Shown piece by piece: positions 1-5,530 of a DNA stretch of 6,491 nt. Where the stretch lies: positions 1 through 6,491 of the forward strand of contig CAYTCZ010000177.1 of NCBI GenBank assembly GCA_964436315.1, written 5' to 3'. The translations under genes were made by a program, and so were the position numbers. Position 1 is the first letter of the stretch, and each line of letters starts with the position of its first letter. The DNA is from CAYTCZ01 sp964436315 (GTDB taxonomy: Bacteria; Actinomycetota; Thermoleophilia; Gaiellales; Gaiellaceae). The notes under the pieces were generated by a model. The model saw only the letters and a program-made list of their open reading frames with translations, was not told the DNA's origin and made no database searches.

Positions 1-43
1 GCTTCGCGGAACGAAAATTCGTCTTCAGTCCAAGTCTCTTCGG

Positions 44-1195
44 CTACCTCCCGTTTCCCGTCCCGGAGGCCGATGCCACAAGATCTCCGACCACGTCGAG
101 ATCGTGCCAGCGCTCCGAGAGACGCTTCGCCACGTCGGGCATCGTCGTGTACTCCATCTCGTCGGCCGGCAGACGACCGGGTTCGAATGGACCCATCCGG
201 CGTAGGTAGTCGGCCATCTCGAGCGCCTGCTGCCGTGCCCGATCGAAGGAGTTGTTACCCAGCATGTCCTGTGGGCCGATCAGCTTTCCATCGGCGACCT
301 GGAAACCCATCCCGACCACACGCGGAGGACCGTCAAACCGCGCCGGATGAGCACTATCGATCGAGCAAGGCATCGGTGGTCCGTGGTGCGAACCTCGCAT
401 CCAGCCGGCGACGAGGTGCGGGTTTGCGAAAGGTTCGAGCACCTCGCCGACGGCGGGGAGACCAGACTGGCAACGCACGACCATGATCGGGTCATCCTTG
501 CCGACGTACCGCCCCGCGATCAGCGAGAGGCGGGAGGTCGATGTCACCGCCACCGGTTCCTCGAGATCGTCGTTTCGGAACACGTGCTTGATGACAAATC
601 GAGAGGGCGTCCCAACGTAGACCAGAAGGTCGTACAGTTCCTTCGGGCACGCGAAGAGGGCCTTCTTGTTGTCGAAGAGGTCGTGAACCTCGAGTGTGAA
701 TCGCTGGTGCATCTTCGTGTCGATCACAAGACCCGCGGTGTTGAACGGATCACAGAAGATCTTGTAGAGCGGGTAGTTCCACGCGCCGGGCTCGGTCTTG
801 TCGGCCGCGAAAACGATGATCGGCTCTGAGGCTCGCTCCTCGAACTCGAGTTCGGCGACGCCCGGGCCTGAGCCGCGGATGTTCCCGGAGAAGGCATCAG
901 CGAGCAGGTCCTGACCGGCTCCGTAGAGATGAAGCCGCTTAGCGACGGCCGTACAGGCCTCGAAGAGCTCCCACGCGAACCGGTGTACCGGCTCAGCGTC
1001 GACGCCGTGCTCGTGACTGAGAACGATGTTCACGTCGTCTCCGCACGAGCCGACCGTACCGTCGACGAGAAGGCCCGAGGAAATCGACTCCTGCACGCGG
1101 CCTTCGGCTTCCGCGATCAACTCCGGATGAACATCTGAGTGGCCGACGTACCCGCCAACGTCCGCCTTGATCGCGCTGATAGTGAGTTTCGTCAT
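44..1195 (-). CDS. fbp: Bifunctional fructose-1,6-bisphosphate aldolase/phosphatase (type V FBPase)
   Basis: This cytosolic enzyme joins glyceraldehyde-3-phosphate and dihydroxyacetone phosphate into fructose-1,6-bisphosphate and then dephosphorylates it to fructose-6-phosphate, which commits flux to gluconeogenesis. The 383-residue product is close to archaeal FBPA/P in length and is collinear with it from MTKLTISAIKAD to the EYTTMP motif. Residues matching the known active site are present: Mg-binding D12, H19, D53, D54, Q95, D132, D234 and D235; Schiff-base K233 and Y230 in YVGKDDP; and Y349 in EMEYTT. Long family blocks are intact, including GPGVAELE (110-117), DKTEPGA (132-138) and GWMRGSHHGP (264-273). 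I chose the ATG at 1195 because homologues start there and a strong purine-rich ribosome site lies just upstream; the 21-residue extension from an earlier start at 1258 translates that site and looks non-coding. It is the last gene of the minus-strand group, 68 nt behind the sigma gene. The C-terminal tail after about 365 is not family-specific. Confidence 0.95.
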   Translation of the reverse strand: MTKLTISAIKADVGGYVGHSDVHPELIAEAEGRVQESISSGLLVDGTVGSCGDDVNIVLSHEHGVDAEPVHRFAWELFEACTAVAKRLHLYGAGQDLLADAFSGNIRGSGPGVAELEFEERASEPIIVFAADKTEPGAWNYPLYKIFCDPFNTAGLVIDTKMHQRFTLEVHDLFDNKKALFACPKELYDLLVYVGTPSRFVIKHVFRNDDLEEPVAVTSTSRLSLIAGRYVGKDDPIMVVRCQSGLPAVGEVLEPFANPHLVAGWMRGSHHGPPMPCSIDSAHPARFDGPPRVVGMGFQVADGKLIGPQDMLGNNSFDRARQQALEMADYLRRMGPFEPGRLPADEMEYTTMPDVAKRLSERWHDLDVVGDLVASASGTGNGR

Positions 1196-1210
1196 TCTCT
1201 CCCCCTCCCC
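1196..1210 (-). promoter_or_regulatory. Purine-rich ribosome binding site of the FBP aldolase/phosphatase gene
   Basis: Read on the minus strand this is GGGGAGGGGGAGAGA directly before the ATG at 1195. It contains GGAGG at 1204-1208 with an 8-nt spacer. The purine tract continues upstream to about 1226 with only a few interruptions. It decides the start of the gene in favour of the MTKL start. Confidence 0.7.
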
Positions 1211-1263
1211 TCGCTGCTCTCCTTCCGTATTGCTTTCAACCGCGCCGATCACGCCCACTTTCG

Positions 1264-2313
1264 TCAGGCCGCGTCTCGAAGGCCTTGAATCTCGCGCTCG
1301 AGGGCGAGACGTTCGAGTGCCCGTTCCTCGAGACGAAGCAGCTCGTCCTTGGTGAGTCCAAGCTCTCGCCTCGCTTTCTCAATTGACGCGGGCTCGCCGC
1401 CGTCGATCCCGTAGCGAAGTTCGATCACGCGCCGTTCTGCTTCGGGAAGCGCGGCAACAGCCTCCGTGAGAGTGCTCTCGAGGAGGCTGAGGTGGATCTC
1501 CTCGACAGGCTCCGGCAGCTCAGTTGGGATCAGCTCGCCGAGCTCGGTCCTGTCTTCACCAACGGGAAGCTCGAGGCTCGTAACGGCACGTGCGGCCTCC
1601 CGGACGCCTCGAACATGCTCCTCGCCCAGTTTCGCCTCCGCCGCGATCTCCTCGTCCGTCGGAGGTCGTCCGAGCTCTAGTGCGAGTCTTGTCTCGGCTC
1701 GTGCCATCTTTCGCTCACGGTCGAGGACATGCACGGGCACACGAATCGTTCGGGCCTTGTTTGCGACACCACGTTGAACGGCCTGCCGAATCCACCAGGT
1801 CGCGTACGTCGAGAACTTGAATCCTCTTCGCCAATCGAATTTCTCGACGGCGCGAATCAACCCGAGGATCCCCTCTTGAATGAGGTCGAGAAACGGCACT
1901 CCCTGCCCGCGATACCTCTTTGCGATGGAGACGACAAGGCGAAGGTTCGAATTAATCATTCGCTCCTTCGCTGCCGCATCCCCTCGCTCGATTCGCTTCG
2001 CGAGTTCGATCTCTTGCTCCTTCGTGAGGAGCGGATATCGTGCAATTTCGTCGAAGAAGAGCTGGAGCGCGTCGGTCGTCGCTGTTACCAGCTCGCCGTT
2101 CGCGTACTCGGAAGCCGGCCTCGGGCGACCGCAGTCATCTTGCAACTCGATGCCCCGGGCGTCGATCTCCTCAAGCAGCGACTCGAGAGTCTCCTCGGAA
2201 AGCTCGAGCCGTTCTGCCAGGCGCTCGACCTCAGAGAGCTTGAGGCAACCCTGCTCATCGCCGCGTGCAAACAACCGCACGACCTCGTCGTGAGCGGACT
2301 CCAAGGCCGTCAT
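1264..2313 (-). CDS. RpoD-like sigma-70 family RNA polymerase sigma factor with divergent region 4.2
   Basis: This is a sigma subunit that directs RNA polymerase to promoters. It has 349 residues. Residues 10-60 resemble region 1.1 (helical, ending GIELQDD). Region 1.2 is at about 81-112 (DALQLFFDEIARYPLLTKEQE). Regions 2.1-2.4 are at about 113-195, with NSNLRLVVSIAKRY, DLIQEGILGLIRAVEKFDW and KFSTYATWWIRQAVQR well conserved. Region 3 is at about 196-262 and region 4 at about 283-338. Region 4.1 keeps ELRYGIDGGEP, but the region 4.2 helix-turn-helix reads LTKDELLRLEERALERL where primary sigmas have VTRERIRQIEAKALRKL, so most -35-contacting positions differ. The REIQGLRDAA tail resembles Thermoleophilia sigma factors. 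The ATG at 2313 has AGGAG (2320-2324) at a 6-nt spacer. The gene lies 30 nt after the thiamine-binding protein gene and 68 nt before the FBPA/P gene. It is probably an alternative (group 2-like) sigma rather than the housekeeping one. Confidence 0.93.
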   Translation of the reverse strand: MTALESAHDEVVRLFARGDEQGCLKLSEVERLAERLELSEETLESLLEEIDARGIELQDDCGRPRPASEYANGELVTATTDALQLFFDEIARYPLLTKEQEIELAKRIERGDAAAKERMINSNLRLVVSIAKRYRGQGVPFLDLIQEGILGLIRAVEKFDWRRGFKFSTYATWWIRQAVQRGVANKARTIRVPVHVLDRERKMARAETRLALELGRPPTDEEIAAEAKLGEEHVRGVREAARAVTSLELPVGEDRTELGELIPTELPEPVEEIHLSLLESTLTEAVAALPEAERRVIELRYGIDGGEPASIEKARRELGLTKDELLRLEERALERLALEREIQGLRDAA

Positions 2314-2343
2314 GACTATCTCCTATCTTCCGTCCTACCTTCG

Positions 2344-2622
2344 TTACGTCGTGATCCCTTCGACCTGGTGCTCGAGAGTCTCGGGATGCGGTTCCAGTTG
2401 AAGCCGCAACTCGATCAAGGCGCGATCCGCGCACTCGGCGCGGAGTCGTTCCTCAATGGCTTTGACCGTGGCGAGGATCTCGTCGAGTTCGCCCTCGACA
2501 CTGGTCCCCGTAGGACCAACCTCGTACCGGAGATCATGTGCCGCAATCTCCTCAACGGCCTTGCCGATGAGCTCGCGCGTTCTGCCCTCCACCTGGGGCA
2601 CTACTGCGATTCCACCAATCAC
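2344..2622 (-). CDS. Thiamine-binding family protein (MTH1187/YqgV type, PF01910-like)
   Basis: This is a small cytosolic protein of 92 residues, the normal length for the MTH1187/YqgV family, whose members form ferredoxin-like folds and bind thiamine or related ligands. The signature is visible: the first strand IGGIAVVPQVEG (2-13), a helix with TRELIGKAVEEI (15-26), and then LRYEVGPTGTSVEGELDEIL (31-50), which is the most conserved part of the family. A helix and a last strand, ALIELRLQL (68-76), follow. I used the GTG at 2622 because it lies 4 nt after an AGGAGG and gives the expected first strand. It is the first of three closely spaced minus-strand genes, upstream of the sigma factor by 30 nt. 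The physiological ligand in this organism is not shown by the sequence. Confidence 0.88.
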   Translation of the reverse strand: MIGGIAVVPQVEGRTRELIGKAVEEIAAHDLRYEVGPTGTSVEGELDEILATVKAIEERLRAECADRALIELRLQLEPHPETLEHQVEGITT

Positions 2623-2626
2623 GGCG

Positions 2627-2646
2627 CCTCCTCATTAGCCCTCCTT
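2627..2646 (-). promoter_or_regulatory. Double Shine-Dalgarno region before the thiamine-binding protein gene
   Basis: Two ribosome-site sequences follow one another on the minus strand: AAGGAGGG (2639-2646), placed 3 nt before an ATG at 2635, and AGGAGG (2627-2632), placed 4 nt before the GTG at 2622 that starts the family-matching frame. The ATG opens a different frame that ends after 27 codons at 2552. Either the ATG is incidental or a short overlapping leader is translated. Confidence 0.5.
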
Positions 2647-2753
2647 AATCGTCCCCGGCACCCCTCCAGGCTGCATCGGTAGGCGCGCTGATCGGTCGTA
2701 CGGTTAAAGCCACAGAAGCCACGTATTGGGCCGGGAAATGCCTTCCTCGAGCG

Positions 2754-3344
2754 TCACACGGCGCGACGCCCACGCGGCGTCAAAGAGAAGTGACGATCGA
2801 TCAAGCCGTCACGGACGAGCTCATCAGCGTGCTCCCACGGCGGCTTGCCGGCAGGCGATTCGACGTAGCCCCTAAGGGCTCGGAGAGCTGCGGGAGAAGC
2901 GTCGAACGTCTCTCGGAACTCAAAACCGTCGAGCTCGAGTCGACAGCCGCGTGTGTCCTTGTGAAGGTTGAGTCGTGCTCTGATCCGCCTTTGCTCGGCT
3001 TCGTCGATGAGGACGGCGTAGCCGCCTTCGGGGAGTTCGAGCACCTCGACGATCGAGCCTGCCTCCGAGCATCCCTTGAAGGCGACAGGGAGCTGTGGCC
3101 CCCTGATCTCCGCCGGCTGCGGCGAACCGTGGTGCAGATGGTCGCGCCACCGATTCCGCTCGAGCTCGGTCGGAACCCATTCCGTGACGAGCTCGTCGAA
3201 GCGCTTCTCGAGCGCGAGCAGTCGAGCGTGCAGACGTCGCCGCGTGCTTCCTCCGACTCCAGCGCGTCGATGCTCGCTCTGTAAGTGCCGGTACTGAACG
3301 ACGACTGCCTCGAGTTCTTCAGTCGAGACCGGAAGCTCAGTCAT
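2754..3344 (-). CDS. Hypothetical protein, coiled-coil N-terminus
   Basis: I do not recognise this 196-residue protein. Residues 7-58 are strongly helical with heptad-like spacing (STEELEAVVVQYRHL, then RRRLHARLLALEKRFDELV), followed by a Trp- and His-rich stretch WVPTELERNRWRDHLHHG (56-73). Residues 83-145 look like beta strands: QLPVAFKGC, SIVEVLELPEGGYAVLIDE, then a basic RRIRARLNLH segment. The last 30 residues (DELVRDGLIDRHFSLTPRG) have the spacing of a winged-helix wing, so weak DNA binding is conceivable, but this is only a pattern impression. There is no signal peptide or membrane segment. The ATG at 3344 was preferred over a start at 3452 because GGGAG precedes it and the upstream extension is Cys/Arg-rich and unlikely to be coding. 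It is 131 nt upstream of the thiamine-binding gene on the same strand and divergent from the CBS gene. Confidence 0.7.
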   Translation of the reverse strand: MTELPVSTEELEAVVVQYRHLQSEHRRAGVGGSTRRRLHARLLALEKRFDELVTEWVPTELERNRWRDHLHHGSPQPAEIRGPQLPVAFKGCSEAGSIVEVLELPEGGYAVLIDEAEQRRIRARLNLHKDTRGCRLELDGFEFRETFDASPAALRALRGYVESPAGKPPWEHADELVRDGLIDRHFSLTPRGRRAV

Positions 3345-3583
3345 CCCACTCCCTGTCGGTCTACATCGGCAACGAAATGGTCCCTGGCGACAGCGGCACC
3401 TCACATCGGGACCGTCGCCGATCCTCGTTCGGGGAAGTACTGATTCGTCCACGGTCAGGCAGGCTTGGAGCTCCGCATGGACGGCCCAGAACGCGGCGAT
3501 GAGGCTCTGAATCCGTACTTCTCGCGTCAGGGTTCAGCGTGTCCTCCGATGCCCTGAATCCCCGAACGGGCGAAGGTAATGAC
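3345..3583. other. Divergent intergenic region
   Basis: This 239-nt stretch separates the minus-strand hypothetical gene from the plus-strand CBS gene and must carry at least the promoters for both. I could not pick out a convincing -35/-10 pair on either strand. GAAGG at 3572-3576 is the ribosome site of the CBS gene. Open frames crossing the region have no supporting start context or recognisable product. Confidence 0.5.
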
Positions 3584-3973
3584 ATGAGGACGTTTGCACC
3601 CACTCTGTGCGTCGCGGACGTGATGACGAGGGATCCCGTCTTCGCTCAGCCCGATACGGAAGTCGTCGCCGCGGCAAAGATCATGCGCGACAGGGGAATC
3701 GGTTCGCTGCCCGTATGTGACGGTCGCCGGCTGGTCGGAATCGTGACCGACCGCGACATCGTGACGCGCCACGTCGCGGAGGAGCGCGGCCTGACCCAGA
3801 CCGTCGGCAAGATCTTGACGCCCCTGCCGTACTGGGTCCGCCCAACGGATTCGCTTGCGTGGGCGGAAGACCTCATGCGGCAGCAGCGGCTTCGGCGGTT
3901 GCCCGTCTGTGAGGACGGCGACCTCGTCGGGATCATCAGCGAGACGGACCTCTGGGGCCGCCGCCCCACCTGA
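3584..3973 (+). CDS. CBS-domain pair protein
   Basis: The 129-residue protein consists almost entirely of a tandem CBS pair (Bateman module), a regulatory fold that commonly binds adenine nucleotides. CBS1 spans about 10-65: VADVMTRDPV, then MRDRGIGSLPVCDG and LVGIVTDRDIV. CBS2 spans about 75-126: VGKILTPLPYWVRPTDSL, then QRLRRLPVCEDGDLVGIISETDL. The GIVTDRD and GIISETD motifs carry the Thr/Ser-x-x-Asp pattern typical of ribose-contacting ends of CBS domains. There is no catalytic or membrane domain, so it probably acts as a stand-alone sensor or binds a partner that cannot be named from here. The ATG at 3584 is preceded by GAAGG with a 7-nt spacer; an in-frame GTG at 3539 lacks such a site. 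The first assembly gap begins 30 nt downstream. Confidence 0.9.
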   Translation: MRTFAPTLCVADVMTRDPVFAQPDTEVVAAAKIMRDRGIGSLPVCDGRRLVGIVTDRDIVTRHVAEERGLTQTVGKILTPLPYWVRPTDSLAWAEDLMRQQRLRRLPVCEDGDLVGIISETDLWGRRPT

Positions 3974-4003
3974 TCGATCCGCGCGGCGTAGGAGCCGTGA
4001 GAC

Positions 4004-4103
4004 NNNNNNNNNNNNNNNNNNNNNNNNNNNNNNNNNNNNNNNNNNNNNNNNNNNNNNNNNNNNNNNNNNNNNNNNNNNNNNNNNNNNNNNNNNNNNNNNN
4101 NNN
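4004..4103. other. Assembly gap (100 N)
   Basis: This is a run of exactly 100 N, the conventional placeholder for a scaffold join of unknown length. Any frame crossing it is uninterpretable. Confidence 0.99.
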
Positions 4104-4186
4104 GCGATCTCGCCCGGGCGATCGAGGTCGACGGTCGACGCGGACCGTCGGAGAACGACAGGTGTGAAAATGGACGCGCAGGGTAG
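4104..4186 (+). CDS. Possible 3' end of a gene hidden in the first gap
   Basis: The frame starting at 4106 is open from the gap edge to the TAG at 4184-4186 and reads DLARAIEVDGRRGPSENDRC and a few more residues. The DLARAIE segment is the kind of amphipathic helix that closes CBS domains (as in ...GIVTRADLARAI), which would fit a second CBS protein next to the one at 3584-3973. The evidence is only 26 residues, and the 5' part is missing, so this is a suggestion rather than a gene call. The hairpin at 4129-4150 lies inside it. Confidence 0.25.
4129..4150. repeat. Perfect 8-bp inverted repeat
   Basis: CGACGGTC, a 6-nt loop GACGCG, then GACCGTCG form a perfect 8-bp stem. No T-run follows, so it is not a classical terminator. 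It could be an operator, a terminator-like hairpin or a coincidence in a possible coding end. Confidence 0.4.
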
Positions 4187-4229
4187 CGAGCGGAGAAGCC
4201 AACAAGATCAGTACTTCCCCACACATTGC

Positions 4230-4245
4230 TCAGGGGTCGGCCTGA
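4230..4245 (+). terminator. Weak terminator-like hairpin
   Basis: TCAGG, loop GGTCGG and CCTGA form a 5-bp stem followed by TGTTTCT. It is placed where a gene ending near 4186 would need a terminator. The stem is short and the T-run is broken, so confidence is low. Confidence 0.2.
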
Positions 4246-4305
4246 TGTTTCTACCTATCCCAAGCGTCACGCTGGTAGGGCAATGCGTCGCGTAGTGATA
4301 CTTCG

Positions 4306-4319
4306 GCTGTCAAGACAGC
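4306..4319. promoter_or_regulatory. Dyad upstream of the BON gene
   Basis: GCTGTC-AA-GACAGC is a perfect dyad of two 6-bp half sites with a 2-bp centre, 20 nt before the ATG at 4340. The size and place suit a repressor operator or a small 5'UTR hairpin. No regulator is identified. It would be inside coding sequence if the gene began at the alternative ATG at 4283. Confidence 0.3.
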
Positions 4320-4339
4320 AACCGGCAAGAAGAGGTCGG

Positions 4340-4825
4340 ATGTTGGCGAGCTTCGTCGCCGGAGGCCTCGTCGGCGCCGGCCTCGCGTACGTCTTCGACC
4401 CCGACAGAGGGCGCTCACGAAGGCACGCAGCTCACGACCGCGCGGTCAGCCTGACTCACCAGACAGAGCGAGATACACGGCGCAAGGTTCACGTCGCCGC
4501 AGCTCAGGCACGTGGCCGTTCGCGAGGGCTCCTGCATCGGATGAAGCCCGGGCCGCGCGTTGAACTCGACGATGCTGAGCTGTCACACAAGGTCGAGAGC
4601 ATTCTCTTCCGCGACCCGAAGATTCCGAAGGGGCAGATCAGTCTCAACGCGGAGAATGGCTGCGTCTTCCTGCGAGGCCAGGTCGAGAGTTCGGAGACGA
4701 TTGCCTACGTCGAGGAGGCGACGAGGGAGATCCGGGGCGTCCGAGCAGTGGAGAACCTTCTCCATCCCCCGGGAACGCCGGCCCCGCATCCGAGTGGAGG
4801 CGCGCTGCTCACGAACGGGTCGTGA
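4340..4825 (+). CDS. Membrane-anchored BON-domain protein
   Basis: This 161-residue protein is predicted to sit in the membrane by one N-terminal segment, MLASFVAGGLVGAGLAYVF (1-19), followed by the FDPDRGRSRRHA motif (19-30) that commonly follows such an anchor. A basic, helical linker (about 31-72) leads to one BON domain at about 78-142, with DAELSHKVESILFRDPKIPKG, INLNAENG-like SLNAENGCVFLRGQV (101-115) and IRGVRAVENLLH. BON domains bind phospholipid or other surfaces in OsmY-type envelope proteins; the exact role here is unknown. I chose the ATG at 4340 because the anchor begins there and AGAGG precedes it by 4 nt. The ATG at 4283 also has a purine-rich lead (GGTAGGGCA) and would add 19 basic residues, so it is a real alternative. 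The tail after 145 is low complexity. Confidence 0.85.
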   Translation: MLASFVAGGLVGAGLAYVFDPDRGRSRRHAAHDRAVSLTHQTERDTRRKVHVAAAQARGRSRGLLHRMKPGPRVELDDAELSHKVESILFRDPKIPKGQISLNAENGCVFLRGQVESSETIAYVEEATREIRGVRAVENLLHPPGTPAPHPSGGALLTNGS

Positions 4826-4832
4826 TGCGTCT

Positions 4833-4868
4833 CGTGCGGGGTGTGCGAAGCGCGCGCAACACCGCACG
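4833..4868. terminator. GC-rich hairpin between convergent genes
   Basis: CGTGCGG...TGT.GCG pairs with CGC...ACACCGCACG, leaving two small bulges and a short loop near 4848-4852. It begins 7 nt after the stop of the BON gene and lies before the 3' end of the minus-strand small gene. That is the position of a bidirectional terminator. There is no T-run, as is common in high-GC actinobacteria, so the call rests on structure and place. Confidence 0.35.
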
Positions 4869-4982
4869 TCGCCCGGCATCGATCACCAACAACAACGTGA
4901 GAGACCGAATACTCGTCGGGTACGCCGCGCTGATGCGCGCGGGAACGAAGGCTGCCGATCGAGGTCCGGTTCGCGGTCTACT

Positions 4983-5190
4983 TCACGTCACCGAATGCGC
5001 GTCGAGGACATCAATGACCTGGATGCGCCCGTGGGATCCGAGCTCGCTTCTCGGGGCTCAGAATTGCAAAGTGCCAATCCCTGTCCGGGACCGGAAGCGG
5101 TGTTAGCCGCTCCTTCACTTCCTCGAGAACACGATCGGCTTCGTCGTCGTCTTCGAGATCGACTGTGATGACAATCTCGTAGTAGCGCAT
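4983..5190 (-). pseudogene. Small gene with apparent frameshift (unknown function)
   Basis: An ATG at 5190, preceded by GGGAGGAG at a 2-nt spacer (GGGAGG at 4), opens a frame that reads MRYYEIVITVDLEDDDEADR, then VLEEVKERLTPLPVPDRDWH and FAILSPEK. As written it stops at 5011-5013 after 59 codons, ending in RIPRAHPGH. From about 5040 down, the neighbouring frame instead reads ELGSHGRIQVIDVLDAHSVT and stops at 4983-4985. That segment has a beta-strand-like pattern and high third-position GC (14 of 18 codons from GSHGR), whereas the annotated tail is low. Removing one C from the CCCC run at about 5052-5055 would join the two into a 68-residue protein. An assembly error is the simplest explanation; a true frameshift or +1 recoding are alternatives. 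I do not recognise the family. The pattern is a strand, an acidic helix and a strand, with no membrane segment. Confidence 0.6.
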
Positions 5191-5223
5191 GTCTCCTCCC
5201 TTGCGGAGCTACTCAAATTCTCT

Positions 5224-5237
5224 CGGCGCGCGCGCCG
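5224..5237. repeat. 14-bp perfect alternating C/G palindrome
   Basis: CGGCGCGCGCGCCG is self-complementary and sits 34 nt upstream of the ATG at 5190 on the minus strand. It could be a regulatory dyad or a Z-DNA-prone tract, but runs like this also arise by chance in GC-rich DNA. Confidence 0.35.
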
Positions 5238-5331
5238 GACCACATCGGTGGTTCCCCGGATGGGAGTACGGCTAGATGCTGAGAAGGAAATGGCTTGCGC
5301 CACGATCGGGGCCTGGTGTCGCAACGTGGTC

Positions 5332-5431
5332 NNNNNNNNNNNNNNNNNNNNNNNNNNNNNNNNNNNNNNNNNNNNNNNNNNNNNNNNNNNNNNNNNNNNN
5401 NNNNNNNNNNNNNNNNNNNNNNNNNNNNNNN
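5332..5431. other. Assembly gap (100 N)
   Basis: This is a second run of exactly 100 N, again a scaffold placeholder. The true distance between the small minus-strand gene and the 2TM gene is therefore unknown. Confidence 0.99.
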
Positions 5432-5530
5432 CGGATGCGCACTTAGCCGTATGACGAACAGCGAATTCTCGGATGCCTCTTCACCGACTGCTTGAGACGC
5501 TTGAGGCGTGCTCCGAGGGAGGTGATGAGC

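Larger units (their letters stand above)
3974..4339. other. Intergenic stretch containing the first assembly gap
   Basis: This is 366 positions without an assigned complete gene. It contains the N run, a possible gene 3' end coming out of the gap (4104-4186), and several inverted repeats (4129-4150, 4230-4245, 4306-4319). It also has a weak 41-codon ORF at 4170-4295 that I did not call. Because the gap length is a placeholder, a whole gene could be missing here. Confidence 0.6.
5191..5530. other. Intergenic stretch containing the second assembly gap
   Basis: This is 340 positions, of which 100 are N. Left of the gap is the upstream region of the minus-strand small gene, including the palindrome at 5224-5237. 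Right of the gap is about 100 nt leading to the 2TM gene, with a small hairpin (GAGACGC, loop TTGAG, GCGT-G-CTC at 5494-5513) just before its ribosome site. Short open frames touching the gap on both sides have no ribosome site and no recognisable sequence. Confidence 0.6.

Noticed and set aside
11..22. Small inverted repeat ACGAA-AA-TTCGT after the FBPA/P stop
   Set aside because: The 5-bp AT-containing stem with a 2-nt loop and no T-run is too weak for a terminator call.
73..829. Plus-strand frames opposite the FBP aldolase/phosphatase
   Set aside because: They are shadows of a well-conserved enzyme on the minus strand and are rich in Arg, Ser and Pro as expected of antisense GC-rich frames.
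1729..2682. Long plus-strand open frame (317 codons) opposite the sigma factor
   Set aside because: It is antisense to a protein with unmistakable sigma-70 motifs, has no ribosome site and no recognisable product; antisense open frames are common in GC-rich genes.
2709..2722. Direct repeat GCCAC-AGAA-GCCAC in the 2623-2753 spacer
   Set aside because: Two 5-bp copies are expected by chance; no promoter elements could be placed around them.
4170..4295. 41-codon plus-strand ORF beginning MDAQGSERRS
   Set aside because: The start has a weak AGGTG-like lead, but third-position GC is modest for this DNA and the sequence suggests no fold or family; it also overlaps a terminator-like hairpin.
4822..5106. 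Plus-strand frame of 94 codons overlapping the BON stop
   Set aside because: No ribosome site, Arg-rich composition typical of a shadow frame, and it is antisense to the small minus-strand gene that has a strong ribosome site.
5276..5331. Possible gene start (MLRRKWLAPRSG) running into the second gap
   Set aside because: There is no ribosome site before the ATG and too little sequence before the N run to judge.
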